Assembly (NCBI RefSeq): GCF_004027225.2
Contig: NC_044302.2
Coordinates: 76,509,253-76,573,252 of the forward strand
DNA: 64,000 nt
Source: Strigops habroptila
Taxonomy: Eukaryota > Chordata > Aves > Psittaciformes > Psittacidae
Direction of reading: 5' to 3'
In this document: positions 35,556 through 48,809 of the stretch, in pieces
Numbering within the stretch: position 1 is the stretch's first letter
Layout of the letters: the number at the start of each line of letters is the position of its first letter
Made by a program: the position numbers and the translations under genes
Notes under the pieces: model-generated
Told to the model about the DNA's origin: nothing
Seen by the model: only the letters and a program-made list of their open reading frames with translations
Database searches by the model: none

Positions 35556-36727
35556 AAATGCTGAATACACAAATGCTAGCAAAGCATGCCTAGTTAGGTA
35601 GCCCTCATCAGCATTTAGTGAATGCAAAACATCATCCCTCCAACTGTTAACTGCTCTAAGACATTTACAGAGCAGACCAGCAGCTGGTGTAAGCTGGACC
35701 AATGCCAGTTTACACTACTTGAGGTCTGCCTTTAATATTTTCAGGTTTTGTGCTGCATGCATTTGTAACATGTATTCATCAGTTGCCGAGGTCAAGGGCT
35801 TGGTGTGACAGATCATTTGGCAGAAGCTGAGACTTCTTTTGCTTAACTGCCAGTGGAAAGTAAAAGGCACGGGAATGTTACTTACACACTTTCTGAATTG
35901 GAAAATTTGGAATGAGACATAAAACTTGCAATTAAGTTTTCAGTCATTCTATAACAATCATATTTCTTGCAGCTCAAAAAAAGCAGCTTGGGTTTTGCTC
36001 AGCTCTGCTTATTCTAAAGCCCTTTTTAGATGCTGCTCTGTACCTCCCTACGCTCTTGTATTTCAGATGTGGTCACAGCTGTCTCCTGCTGCCTGAGCAG
36101 ACGGTACTGCTTGCCATTGTTACGGGTTCATTTCCCTCACTTCCCCTGCTTCAATTTTGTTGTGTTGGCATTACTGCATCCCAGTAGTCCACCTCTTCAT
36201 TCAGCATAAATGAATTTATTCATATGTTAAATTATTCAAATACATAGAAGATTTAGTCAGCAAACTGCTTTGAGGGCTGATGGAAGGACTGGGTCTTCAG
36301 GGGAAATGTAAATGCCTTCTGCTTTCACAATTCTGGCACCCTTAACAGGAGGACTTTTAGAGGACCACTTGTGGGGTATTTAATGATAGGGTCTCAGGGT
36401 ACAGCTTTGTAATGTGAGTCATTTTGTGGAACAATGATTTCATCTTACAGTGATCCAAAACATTGCATGGAAGCAGCGCAAACGGGGCAGTGGGACCCTT
36501 TAGCCAGGCTTGGAGAGAGTAGAAAAAATCCCTTTCAGTGCTAACCTACTCTTGGGTTGAATTAAAAGTACTTCTGCACTCTTGTTTGAATTAAGCATAC
36601 TTCCAAACCTCTGTGAATCCTCACTGACAGGGTGTCGTGGCTTTTTTCTTGCATGGAGGGCTCTCTTTGTTTCTGGTTGTTTTATGGTAACTTCAAACTA
36701 TAATAAAAGGTGTCTGAATTAAATAAA
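35556..36727 (+). other. S100Z: S100Z 3'UTR (inferred)
   Basis: No coding potential. The region ends at two AATAAA signals (36702 and 36722), giving a UTR of about 1.15 kb. No mobile element was seen within it. Confidence 0.6.
36702..36727 (+). terminator. paired poly(A) signals of S100Z
   Basis: AATAAA at 36702-36707 and again at 36722-36727, followed by TTTGCTGTTTGTGTAAG, a GT-rich downstream element. Confidence 0.65.
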
Positions 36728-39700
36728 GATTTGCTGTTTGTGTAAGAGGTTAATAAAAAAAAAATCCCCTAATGAAGACGTGCCCTGCTAGGCAACAGCT
36801 GAAGAATGCATTTCACTTGTCTCTCCTCCCCAGAGCCTTGGACATCATTCAGTTAAGACTATAATATTTGTACAAAATCACATATCATTAAGAAGATGTA
36901 ATTTATTATAACAAGGGGATTCTATAAGATCTAAGAAATATTACAAGGTTCAGACATCATCCTAAGAATGAAGCCACCACAAACTTGTGTTATCCCAGAA
37001 AAAAGGAGACTTAGCAGTGGATGCAGAGCCACAATGTGCTGCCTCTTTAACTCTTCAGTGACAGAAGTTATATAGAATTCACAGAAGATCTTCTAGGGAA
37101 ACACAGCTAAAAATATTAAAGTAAAACTGACAACAATTGCACAACTTTTTGCCCCCTGCAATGTTGTGCACCTCAATACCACTGCAGTTGTTGGACCAGG
37201 ATGGCTGGAGGATCAGCCAGAAAAAAGTAAATCTGCTTTTATGGTTCACCATAGGTCCTGCAGAATGTTTCTAGTCTCCCAGCTTTTCCCCTTCCTTCAA
37301 GGGGAAGGGAGAGAAGAGCAGCTTAAAGCTTCAACCCCAAGCTAAAAGTAATAAGATTGCTCCAGTAAGGACCAGAGACTTCATTATGACATTTGAGCAG
37401 GAGGCATTTTGGAAGCAAGCTCGAGAAAGTTCATAAACTCTCTGCTCATCCCTGATAAGCCCCTGGACACATAGCAGCCTGTGTGCCAAGCAGAATTATG
37501 CTAAATCACAGCTGGCGACATCACCATGCCTGGGGTCAGGCAGGGAGAGATGCTGCCATGATGAAGGGTCAGTGGAGGCATCGCCTCAGCTGAATTTACT
37601 AGGGATTGAGTGCAATCTAATCCCTCTGTGGAAGGGGATTGCTTGCATATGAGCTATGGGTGAATCAGAGGAGAATGACTCAAATGATCTTTATTCCAAC
37701 AAAAGTTTTATAAAACCTTATAAGTCACCATTTTTGGCTGGTTAGGTTTTTCTTGTTGCTGTTTTAACTGCAAGGACAACTGTTAAACTCTACCAGCTTT
37801 AAAGAAGAAACCCTTTTACACTGAGGATTGAAGACCAAGCAGAAAAGGAAGAAAATGCTACAAAGCACATTCCGATGCTTGCAAACACAAAGCCATGACA
37901 CACTCTGGGGTTCCGGGGTAAAGGACTTGCCATCCTAATCTTGGACTATCCATAGGCTGGCCCACTGAACCAGCCGGTCATTCTTTTGCTGTTACTCTTC
38001 CACAGGAGTCAAGTAGTGCTGCATTAGTAGACACCACTTCAAAGAAAGATAGCTGAAAATCACCTGAATTGCCCCTGAACCAGAAAAATGTGAGAGCAAT
38101 CCTGTTTTCTGTAAGTAATCTTCAGGAAGGAAATCTGCATTGAAGCCATTTATACTGGCTATGCATACGATGCTTGCATGGCCAACCTCACTAAAACCAC
38201 TTTGTGCTGCAGATGTGAACATTTGGTTTTAGCTTCTTTCAGAAAGGAAAAATGTCTCCTTCAAACATGAAGGCAGTATGTTTTTCCTCATTGTTTACTG
38301 ACACATTTCCTGCTGACTTTGAGTTTGCCTGTAGTTCATAAATCTAGAAAGCACTTTGATGTTCACATGCAGAGGGAGCTTGCTGTGTGGCTTTCTCCAC
38401 AGTCTCTCAGCTTTAGCGATGATGTCTAATTACATGCATTTTTATCATTTGTGTTATCAGACTGTCTGAAAAATCGATAGAAAATTGAACACCACAAGAA
38501 GGTCTTAATATTTTCAAGTTACATTCAAGACCAATAAAAATACAGCAATGCCAGCCAAGATCTTTACTAGCTATTGTGAAATTATTTTGCCTGACATCTA
38601 AAAAGCAGATTTTCAGAGACAAATGATATTATCTTGAAAGCATCAGCCTCTGCCATTTGCTTTTATTTCAGTTCAAAAGAGACTTGAAGTGCCAGTACAA
38701 CTGGGTACAGGAAGCTTGATGCACTATCAGTAAATAAATTTGTAACCTCTTCAGATCTAGTATCCAACTACAGATATCAAAGAGCCTCATACAACACCAC
38801 AGTCATGACAAGTGCTATGCAATGGGGCAGTCTCTCCATGCTCTGACTCACCAGCACAACCTTTTTGACTACAACAGTGTAGAGGGTGTCAAGCGCAATG
38901 GGGTAATCATCATCTTACAACATTAGTTCCTCCGTGTAAAGATGAGAAACAGAGTTGCCTGGGCTTGTGAGAATGGGGAGAGAAGTGACAGTAAGAGACT
39001 CCAACAGGACAGGTGATCTTTCCAGCAACCAGACATATCATGAATTGCTTTCCACCAAATGCCATTTGAGAAAGAACTGAAAGCTATTGACAGTGACAGT
39101 TTTATATTTACAGCTATGAATGTGCCACTGCACTTGCAGGGATACCTTGAATACATGCAGTATCTGCATTAACCTGTGCTTGCTAGCATAGGAAATCCAG
39201 CATCTCCAAAGCCTGTCACAACTGCTGGGCAGGCACAGAGCAGTGTATATCATACATGTGACAGCCCAGAGCTGCTCAGCATGGCACAATGAGCAGTGTG
39301 CAGTACAGCACTTTGACATGCCTGCCTGTTTGGTCTGAGAATTCTGAATGAAGCTGTCTTTCAAATCCCAGTAATTATCAGTGCATTTGCTTCTCATCCT
39401 TGGCACCCTGACACACAGGCTGGCAAACTCCCTGCTCTGTCAGTACGGTGCCTGCTCTGCTCAGGCACACACGCTTTTCACTTAGCAAGGCAGATATTTC
39501 CTGCTGGTACAAAGGCTCCGGGGTCTCCCCAGCATAGCAATCACTGCCATGGCTGCATGGCCACAGCAGCGCAGCGGGTGTACACAGCGTGCAGGGGATG
39601 GAATGTATCATTTCAAAACCCGGTGCAGGTATCTCAGTGAGGCACGGCTTTGTGATATCCCAAGCTGCCAGGGAATTAACACCGTGGTACAGACAGGCCA

Positions 39701-39900
39701 GAAGAAGGGGGTAAAGAGCTCTCCTAGTAGCTATGCAGACCCACCCCAGGTCACTCAGCCATCCAAGGCAGAGCCCCTTTCTAGGCTCCATACTGCAGCA
39801 TAAAGCAGAGCATGGCCAGGAAGGAAACTCTTAGGGACAGCCCAGAGCCCATCATCCCATCTCAGCAGCACACACTCAGCTCCTCTCCAATTTCAGCTCT
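36728..39900. other. intergenic, no gene recognised
   Basis: Unique-looking sequence between S100Z and the candidate regulatory cluster near 40 kb. No gene or mobile element was recognised. Confidence 0.5.
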
Positions 39901-39946
39901 AAAGAAGCTGGGTAAAAGGTCAAACAGAAAACTTGCCTCTGAAATC

Positions 39947-40041
39947 AGATTAATCTATATAAAGGTTTTTGACTGGCAGGAAGATTTGTTAGACTGTGAT
40001 ATGACGTCATGTGCATGTCTAATAAGAGTTTTGATTGACAG
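39947..40041. promoter_or_regulatory. candidate enhancer with consensus CRE and homeobox motifs
   Basis: Within 95 bp lie AGATTAATCT (a 10-bp palindrome with TAAT homeodomain cores, 39947-39956), TGACGTCA (perfect CRE, 40002-40009) and TGATTGACAG (PBX/MEIS-type, 40032-40041). It lies about 8.1 kb upstream of the CRHBP TATA box. CRHBP expression is known to respond to cAMP signalling, so a link is plausible but unproven. Confidence 0.4.
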
Positions 40042-40308
40042 GCCAACAATTATCAGATGTGTCTTTAGGGATAATTAAGTCTATTGAATGGCACTGTATT
40101 ATTTGAAGAAAAAAGGGGTCACATTTTCAATTTTATCCTTCTGCCACACGATACGGTATGAGATTTAATGTTTCACTTACAATCTGGTAATCTGTTTTCT
40201 CAGATAGTTCCATCCATGTCAGTTTCTCTGTGTTAGAGTATGATGGGTTAAAGGCCCTGGGCAGCTATCAAAGAGAGCACATCAATAAATTTCACCAGAT
40301 ACATCAAT

Positions 40309-40375
40309 TAAAAAAAAAAAAAAAATCAAACAACAAACCAAAACAAAAAGAAAAAAACCAACCATCCAAAAAATT
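40309..40375. repeat. A-rich low-complexity block
   Basis: A run of 16 A followed by CAAAC/AAAC-type text. The only open frame across it is lysine-rich and artefactual. Confidence 0.8.
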
Positions 40376-41449
40376 AAAGCTTGTCCTTTTTAAATACCAG
40401 CTCTCAGACACCTGCAGTCAGTTGTGAACGAGGGGCAACTCCCAAGGAAGAGAACTGCAGCTGCATCCACTTATTTTGCCCTCGCAAGTAGATTCTCAGC
40501 TGATGTAAAATGACAGAGCCTATTGCACTTAGTGGCATAATTTTGCAACAGCTGAGGACATGTGCTTGAGAGATTTTAAATTAGCCTTCAATGGAAAGCT
40601 GTGTTTCTGTTAGCTGGTTGGCTAAATAAGGACATGTCTGTAAAACTGCAAATGTTGCAACAAGGCAGCTAAAAGGAAGACGGGAGGAAGAGTTGCTCAG
40701 AGCACAAGTATTTGGAAGAAAATCAGCTGTCCTGCGAGGTCCTGGTTGACTTCAAGAGTTGCAGAGCAAATTTTCATGGTGTAGCTCTCAAATACCTATC
40801 TGTGGAGTCTGCCTTAAAACTTCATGTGTTGCTCTGACTCTACATTCCCAGCATTGGCATGAACCCAGGAAAGCACTTTATGGAAACACAGAATAAAGCT
40901 ACAGCAGGAAAAAACTGCGGGTAGAATCTCTCGCAAAGAGCAAAAAAGCAACAGAATCACCTGGAGCATTAGTTAAGGTTGTGTTTTGTGGGCTGAAAAT
41001 ATGGCAAGAAGTTAGAAGGCTGCAGAAAGATGCAGGTTCCCTAGCTTTGGCTGGGAACATTGAGTGGCAGCAGCAAATAGGTCCCTGCGGCTGAGCAAAG
41101 GGTGGCTGGATGAGATGGCAGGGTTGGAGAGCTCTATCCCTTTAAACCATTAATGCCTTGGCTAGGTGAAACCAAATCTCTTTTTGACCTTGCTCTAATG
41201 ACCTAATTCTGCAATTTTCACTTGGGGGAGATTTTTTTTTTTTTGCTATTTTTGGTACCCCAGGAATAATATTACATGAAGAAGAATCATCAGCCTTTGA
41301 AAGCCAAGTACAGTTTCGATTTGAAATGAAAAAGTCTGTTGGTAGACTTAAAGTAGAGATTGTCTAGGACCGCTATCAAAGGTGAAGCTGTCTTTAAGAC
41401 TTCAGAAGGTTGAAAAATGCTGCCCAGATGATCTCAAAGTCCTTCAATA

Positions 41450-41520
41450 TTCAAATACACAAGTACACAATCACAAAAATACACAAAATATACACTTCAA
41501 TACACAAAATATTCCAGTAC
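41450..41520. repeat. degenerate ATACACAA-type repeat
   Basis: ATACACAA recurs four times with spacer variants (AGTACACAA, AATATACAC). It is probably an eroded minisatellite. Confidence 0.6.
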
Positions 41521-44500
41521 ATTCAACTTAAAGTGTTCGGAGCCTAACTGATCAAAGTGGCATTGCAGCCTATATGGTACTACAGGTAAGTAATAAGGAA
41601 TCACATGCATGTGAAAAATAAAGGACTAAGTGGTAGGAACAGTTGAAAAGATAAATATACCATTATGCTGGATATGCTGGCATCTCATATCTGACTCATA
41701 TTGACTAGCTGAATTGTGTTAACACTCCACAGTGTTTCTGAAATGGGCCCATTACTGTGATGCTGAACACTAGCAGAGACAATTGTGTTGAATCACAGTT
41801 TTTCCTGGATGAGAAAAACTCAATCATAGAGATAGTCACTTCAGCTGAGAAATGCTTGTCCTTGAATAGGAAAAAATATCTTAAAGTATCACTTGTCAAA
41901 GTGGTGCTTTGTCAAAGATAGTTTGTTCTTCTCAGCGATCCAGATCTAACAAATTTTGGAATGTGATGTGTCAATACTAAGGTTTCTCAATACATCTGGA
42001 AATTATATTCTGTATAATAAAGTGACCTCATCATTGAAAACAAAGTGACAAATGTTCTAGTAACCCAGAACTGAACATGAAATTTGGGAGCAGAGGAACA
42101 GGAGCTGATGCTTGGGGCAGGTTCACTGAGACAAGGTTGCAGCAGTTGAAGAGGCTGCAGCACTGTCCCCTCTGCACATCCAGCACAGGACCTGACCTGG
42201 GCCATGAGGGGTACACCTCAAAGCAAAGTCCAACCATGATAACTGTGCTATGTTTTGGAAAGGAGATTGTTCTTCTGCAAGGGCACTGGGACTGATCAGA
42301 TCAGCTGCTGCAGCTGGCAAAGGCAAACATGACTGACTTTGGTCCATAGGCATGGGCTGAAGAAGGCATCTACCAAGGTCCCTTGTCTGGGAGCCTCACT
42401 GATGCCTGTCTGTGGCTCTGGTTTTGAGGTCTTCCTACATCAGCCCTCTAGAGAGGAGTTACTGTGGGGGGGATCCACAGAGAAGGCAGGCCCAGGCTAA
42501 AATCAAACAGCTCGGCAAATGTCCAGCACGACTCTTAATGCCAGAGCGACGGCATGTGCCTTTGCGAGCCCCCCCACATTTCTTCTCTCCTTCCTGTGAG
42601 AAAACTTTTCTTTGCTCTCACTTCTTGGCCCTGACTCCTTTGTGTAGACACTGGGTTGAGTCACAGGCAGAGCTGGTAGTGATAACCGCCCTCAAGGTAA
42701 TCTTGGTGTCTGAATATAATGTTTGCTTGATTATTTGTAACCCGCTAAACTGCGAGCTTCACAGTCCTTGCTCTTATTCGATGCCATAAATAGTGTTAAT
42801 GCAACACTTATCATCAAGCCTGCATGATGCTGATAGGCTTTCAGTTCATAAATCACATGCGTTTGCCATTTCTCTAAACCACTCTACATGACAAATCACA
42901 CATCTCTTGTGTCAAACTGCCCAGAGTTAACAAGCTAAGCTTACTTCACCTTACAGAAAGTTCAGCTCTATTTAAAGCCAATTTAGGCACATGGAAAGAA
43001 GTAATAGAAGTGTCATTACAGAGAGATGTATGGCAAGGCTTGGAAGAAGCTTGCCATACCCAACACAGAGCTGGGGCAGATGGGTAACAAGAGAAGTCAG
43101 TGGCAGAGATGCCCACTGATTGGAGAGAGAGGAGTCCTGGGCTCAGGTTGGGTCATAGCCTGCCGAGGAACCTGTCTGACACTGAAACCAACACAAAAGT
43201 AAAGGAATGAAACAGAAAATGTCATCTCTGGTGACTTACACGATGGGGGAACCGGACCAGAAGCAGGAACTCCATACACATTTGGCTGTAGCTTTTTGAT
43301 CTCAGACAGTTTTTGAAGTGAAGTCTTGTGTGAGTTTGTATATCAAAGATAAGGTTTCTTAATGACGTCCAAGGCTGTGATTTGCCATACAGCTTCCCCT
43401 TTACTTCTTTTTCTGTGGTGTTATTTCAGAGCAATAGCTGATTGCTAGCATGCAATTTAGCAAGGACCAAAAGTTTAGCTCTCGCTGTAGCATTCACGAC
43501 ACTTCAGAGCCACTAGATTTGTTTCTCACCTTAATCTGGGCTAACCGATCCCACTGTTCAGGAGTCATATACTGAAGGATTTGCAAACAGTTGAATGGCA
43601 TACTTGTATAATAAAATACAAGTGGTGTGCAGCAATCCCCTACCCTGCAAAGACATGGATATCGGTGTGAGACCTGCTGCCACACAGTAAAAAGCAAGGA
43701 CTGGCTAGTATTATGTCTCACGTACACTATGGGGGAAAGGAAAAGCTAGTCCCTGAATTAATTCTGAGTTACAGTGGGGATGAGCATAGGGGAAATAAAT
43801 ATAGCTCAGCACAGTGTTTAGCAGCTGACATGTTAGGAAGTTTAAAGTCCAGCCAGATGTCTCACACTGTGCATCACCCCACACCACATCTCTTCAGCCA
43901 GCACTCAGCAGCAGTGAGAAATCAGCATCAACAGCCAAGGATGGAGTGCCCAAGGCAGGAGAAATCCTCTTCACTTGAGCAGCTGGTGTTGTAGCACTGT
44001 GGGCTTGCTGCTGCTCCTATCAGTTCAAGAAACCACCAGGCACAGGCAAGCAGAGGGGCCCCCACGGGATGTGTAGCGGCCGGTTGGTCCCTCTGCATTT
44101 GGAGTCTGCATGACGTTGTGTCTATACAGGAAAACTAACTCTTATTTAAGGTCCCGGTACCAGAGGGAGTTTTGGTCTGCTCTAGCTGCTTCTGCCAGCA
44201 GTCAGGCTGCAGCTGAAGAGGTAAGAGCTCTGTAGGGGAAGAAATATGGCCTGAACCAGAAGTTCATGGTTTTCAACATGTAGCTGGTAGGAAGTCCAGG
44301 AGCTGTGGTTTGTACAGGCTCTCCAGAATCTCCAGGTTCATACCTTTACCTGGGGTGCAGGGTGAGATGTGCTGCTGGTGAAATTTCCACGTTGAGTGAA
44401 AGGAATGCTGGCCACAGCCTGAAATGTGTTTGTGGTGAAGTGAGTGTTGAAATAAAATGGCCTTTTACAGGAATTGAAGCATGGCAGGGTGCTGTGTTAA

Positions 44501-45034
44501 AGAGCTGGGGACTCAAGGGACCCTTTGGAGAGCAGAAAGGGTTCATAACACCTGGGCCCTCTTTGCAATAGGGAGGGATCCCTAGGAGTGTCTGTAGCTC
44601 AAGCACTGCACACTAAGATACCCAAGAACATCCACAATCTTCCTGTACCAACTACCTTACCTTTGAGGGAAGAAACTGCATTTACCACCTGTATTATAGC
44701 ACAGGGTATCACTTAATCACCATGGAGGAGGGTAAATGGAGTTTGTTTCATTACTCTCTTTATTCAGCTGTATTTTCTCCACCTCTCACTGCAGCTGGGA
44801 TCTCTTCTCTGCTATAATAGCTGACAAGACACCTATAAGCTCTGTGCATGAGGATTTCCACCGAGGGACAGGTGGATCCTCCCTGTACACAGCTGAACTG
44901 TGTAAAAAAATCCACCCATCAGCACCCATTTAACAACCCAAGGCTCTGCAAAGTACGGGGTGCCCCAGCAATACCTCCCTGAGCCATAGCAGAGCGTGCA
45001 TGCAGCCCAGCCTCTCACCAGTGTGACAATATCC

Positions 45035-45133
45035 AAAAGACCATCTTTTTGTCCCTGCTCGTTGCAGGGGGTTGTACTAGATGACCTTTGAAGGTTCCTT
45101 CCAACCCAAACTATTCCATGATTCTATGATTTT
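45035..45133 (+). mobile_element. CR1 LINE extreme 3' end
   Basis: GGGGGTTGTACTAGATGACC, TTTGAAGGTTCCTTCCAACC and CATGATTCTATGATTTTA form the terminal ~75 bp of CR1 in sense orientation with two octamer units. The fragment upstream to about 45035 is less certain. Confidence 0.9.
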
Positions 45134-48097
45134 ATCCCATCACTTCTGCCAGAGAAAGGGGCTGTTCCCAGTGTGAGTTATGGTTGCTAGCAGAGTCAAG
45201 GTGTTGTAGCATGAAAGCCACAAGAAGGGTCAAACTGGGAAAGCATTTTACTGTGTTATGTAATGTGATATTCATGAAAAAACTAGTCCCACAATGTGTT
45301 AACATGACTCAACCCCATGAAAGAGAGATGACACCCTCCTCATTCGCCCAAAGGTTTGTATCACATTGAAGGTGCTTTTTCCTTCTGAAATGCTGCAGAG
45401 ATGTTTTGAACCCTGACTAAACTGCTGATTTTTCTTTGCTTTGTTAGTCACAATCTCATCTCCTGAAGAGCTCAGTCTCTGCCAGAGGCTTTAAACAAGA
45501 GCAGCTGTACTGGGAGGTACAGAGGGGAAGGGGACCTATATACACTGTGAGGAGGCAGCAGCATTGATTGTGGAGGTGGTGCCCCATTCTCCCTCACGCT
45601 CTGGCAGCCAAGATGATGGGCTGGGAGATGAGCACCCTCCTTCCCCTGGGACTGGTCTGCTTATAAGAGTCTGGGGGCTGAAGGCAGCCCTGTGTTTGAG
45701 GACACAAGCAATTATCCCAGGCACTAGGAGGCTTTGTGATGAGGCTGGATAGGACGTCATCATGCTTCATTGGCTCCTGCTGAGCCCAGAACCAAAATGC
45801 AAAGTGGAAGATGATGCAGAGTAGATGACAGGTTGCCTTAGCAGCCCTGTTACACCCAAGCTCCACATCCACAGCAAGGGGTGTCTGAGTTTAACTTTTG
45901 CACTAATGTTGTACGGAATGTTTTTGACACTCAGAGCAAACTCCTGCAGGTGTTGCATAGAAAATGTAAAGCCATTGTAGGTGCTGTGTGAGTAAGAAAC
46001 TGCAATAGACATGGAGGTGGCTCCTATCCTCCCTCTCTCCACCTTGTTGATTGGAGAAAGACAGTCCCCACACCTCATCTGCTGGGATGTCCTTCAGACC
46101 CTGGGACCACCTGTTTGTCTGAGGACTTCCACCAGCATATGCTATGCTAGCCAGATCTCAGCTATTCACGGGCAAGACTATAAAATACGTTGAAATTGCT
46201 GTTGGTATGTTTTATTCTGAGTAGATCACCCCATAGATGGCTTATTAGACAGTTGTGTTGATTTAGCAGCAGTGTCATTTGTCCTTCGCTCATTTTAGAA
46301 GCTGAATTTAACGAAATCTTCAGTAACTGGTCAAATTCTCACACTACGAAGCACTCTCTCTCCTTTACTGAGTGGCAAGGACTCAGGATCTGAGGTTTAG
46401 GCTGGGGGCAAGCAGGGCAAGTGGGACTTCCCAGCCAGAATTGGGACTGGTTTCTGCAACGTGCCTTGAAGATGGGGAGTGAAGGAGTCTTGCTGTAATT
46501 CTAACTTCCTTCACTTCTTCAGAAAGTGAACATGTGATAAGAAGCATGAATGAGGCTAGGCTCCCCTGCAGCCCCTCCTGGTCCCACAGGATCCTGGTGG
46601 TTGCCAAGGCACCTCTTCCCACACTGACTAGCCTCCCAGCCATCCTTTAATGCAACTTGGGACTAAATCTTGCAGTTTTCCATCAAAACTTGTAATTCCC
46701 AAAGGACTTCAATGCATTTCCAGATTCCAAATTCCCTTGGATAATCCTCTGACAAAACTTGCCTAAAAGCACAGTATTTAAACAGTTCAAGGCAAGTACA
46801 TGAAGATGAAATAATTCAATATCTTGGTTCATGCAGTAATTAACCACAGTTCTCCAAATCAGTTTTCACAGCCTTTGAATGCAATTTGATGTCAAAGTTC
46901 AAAAATAATGTTCTCCGTTTCCTAAGTATTTCTTATGCTCCTGAAACCCACACAGATATGGCAAATTCACAGGAGTGCCATGCAGATATAGAACAATATT
47001 ATAGTTACATTAAAATAAACCATAAGAATTACAGCATAATGCAGTCAGAACCACAGGCATACAGGCAGAGAAAGATTTATTTATTTGCTATTTGACCAGT
47101 AAGTTTGGTGAAACAGCAAGTAAATGTTCTATCTACAAGCCCTAAAAATGAAATCAGGAGCAGCAAACTAAAAGCTTTGAATCCTGGATCATATTATAAA
47201 CATATGCCTAAGTTTTGCTGAACCAAAGTGATGATTTGACAGGGAACCACAGAGCAGAAGGAGATATTAGCAAGAAGCCTGAGATGAGGAAAGGGTAGTT
47301 ATTGTCTGCAGAGTATTGATGGTTCATCTTGAGTCAGGGGAAAACAAGAATATACCCTACAACTAATAGATCTGCTGAATTAGTGATATTTAGTACTTGG
47401 CAGAGTTATGAATTTTCATTTTCAGAGTCATCTTTCGAAAGTCTTTCTTATGTTTCCTTTCAGGATCAGGACTGGAGCAGTATCAGCTATTCTGTGGGGG
47501 ATATGTCCTTGGGAATCCCAAATTTTTCTAATTTCTGTATGAAAGCCATGTCTGGTGGGGAGAGCTGTCTGGTTTTGCCTGTTCTTGTGTCCCAGCTGCT
47601 GGCACAGGACCTGGAAGCCAGTGGGTCCCCCAGCCCCAGCGTGATGCTGGCCCCAGGCTGCAAGCCTGGCTGGGATTCGGGGATGCTCACCCAGGCCTGG
47701 CTGACGGGGAGCCGCTGGCATGAGTCCTGTGGAGAGCTGCATGTCACGGAGCAGCAGGAAGGAGGAAGGGAGCCCTGCAGGTCCGAAATGCCTTGAGACT
47801 TGAAAGCAGAAGAGGAGGGAGGGATGCTCCTCGTTCCTTGCTTTGGAGTAACTGGAACTAAAAACACAGTGTGAGTGCTCCAACTGCATGGGGACAGGCT
47901 CTCCTCCCCAGAGCTTTTCATCTCCACCAGGGAGATAAAAGACATCTGTCAGTAAGGGGAGTTCAACTGGCTTGAAAATTTGTGGCTGTGATTTGGACCC
48001 TCGTCATGCCCGCGTACTGTGTCACTGCGAGAGGATTTCAGTTACCATAGGTTACCCTATCAGTACAGGGACCAAGTGCCTCCCCTCCCAACAGCTC
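45134..48097. other. CRHBP upstream region, no gene recognised
   Basis: Open frames of about 150 codons occur on both strands around 47.3-47.9 kb, where GC content is locally higher, but no domain is recognisable and they overlap each other in several frames. It probably contains proximal CRHBP control sequence. Confidence 0.5.
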
Positions 48098-48105
48098 TAT
48101 AAAAA
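48098..48105 (+). promoter_or_regulatory. TATA box of CRHBP
   Basis: TATAAAAA lies 108 bp upstream of the CRHBP ATG in an otherwise GC-rich context, which would place the start site near 48128 and give a 5'UTR of about 75-80 bases. The in-frame ATG at 47972 lies upstream of this box and is therefore not the start. Confidence 0.75.
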
Positions 48106-48205
48106 GAGTCTCTCCAAGATACTCCAGCGGCTCCTGCCTGCTGGCGCAGACCGGGAGAAACTTGGCCGTGGGGAGAGAGGGACGGCTGCCAGAAGAGGTG
48201 TCAGC

Positions 48206-48286
48206 ATGCCGTCTGCATTCCAGTTTCAGTGCCACTTCATTCTCATCTTCCTGGCAGCCTCCAAGGGGGAAACCAGATACCTAGAG
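48206..48286 (+). CDS. CRHBP: CRHBP coding exon 1: signal peptide
   Basis: First exon of corticotropin-releasing hormone binding protein, a secreted glycoprotein that binds CRH and urocortin and limits their receptor access. It encodes residues 1-27: MPSAFQFQCHFILIFLAASK then GETRYLE, a signal peptide matching human QCHFILIFL closely. The donor GAG/GTGAGC is in phase 0. Together the seven exons (81, 94, 158, 211, 149, 118 and 158 nt) give 969 nt, or 322 residues, exactly the human length. All junction phases (0, 1, 0, 1, 0, 1) are consistent. Ten cysteines outside the signal peptide (60, 81, 104, 141, 183, 205, 237, 264, 277 and 318) match the five-disulfide pattern of the family. No frame lesion is seen in any exon. 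Confidence 0.96.
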
Positions 48287-48715
48287 GTGAGCAATGGGGC
48301 ACCTTGCTGAGCTTTTAACTGCTGTCTTCTAACTTGTACTCCCAGGTTTTGAGCATTGTGCTTTTTCTTCTCTACCCTCCTATTCCCACTCCTCCTTAAA
48401 TATACACCTGGGTAACATTTAATCCAACAGTCCTGTGCCGTTCCCTTGTCCCCCAGTTTCTTTACCCCTTTTCTCAAACTTGCATTTTTACTGAGGATTT
48501 GAGATTCGCTGCACACTGAGCTGCTGGGCTCACCTCTTAGGTGCTAGGTTTGTCTCCCTTTACTGCAGGTTGGCAGCTTTCTGACGGAGCTCTTCCACAG
48601 CTGCACTGCTTCTGGAGGAGGGATTTGAACTGCTGGTGGCTGTTCCTGAGAGGTGCAGGGAGGGGTCTGCATTTTACTTTGTCCCAGACTCTTCTTGCCC
48701 TCTTTCCTTCACCAG

Positions 48716-48809
48716 GTGAGGGATGCTGGTGAAGATGAGCCCTTCCTACTCCTCAGCGAAGATCTGAAGCGAGAGCTGTCTGCAGGGCAGGTCTACCGGC
48801 GATCGCTCC
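48716..48809 (+). CDS. CRHBP: CRHBP coding exon 2
   Basis: Encodes residues 28-58 and the first base of Arg59. The segment PFLLLSEDLKRELSAGQ then VYRRSL matches human PFLLFSANLKRELAGEQPYRRAL. Arg56, reported together with Asp62 as important for CRH binding in human CRF-BP, is conserved. The N-terminal part (VRDAGEDE) is the most divergent stretch of the protein. The acceptor is CTTCACCAG, and the donor C/GTGAGT is in phase 1. Confidence 0.96.

Larger units (their letters stand above)
40042..45034. other. intergenic, A-rich block at 40.3 kb
   Basis: A-rich low-complexity sequence at about 40309-40375. A degenerate ATACACAA-type repeat occurs at about 41450-41520. The rest shows no recognisable gene or element; open frames reach about 125 codons without domain matches. 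Confidence 0.5.

Noticed and set aside
47329-47945. Overlapping frames of about 150 codons on both strands upstream of CRHBP
   Set aside because: They overlap one another in different frames with no domain; local GC richness explains them.
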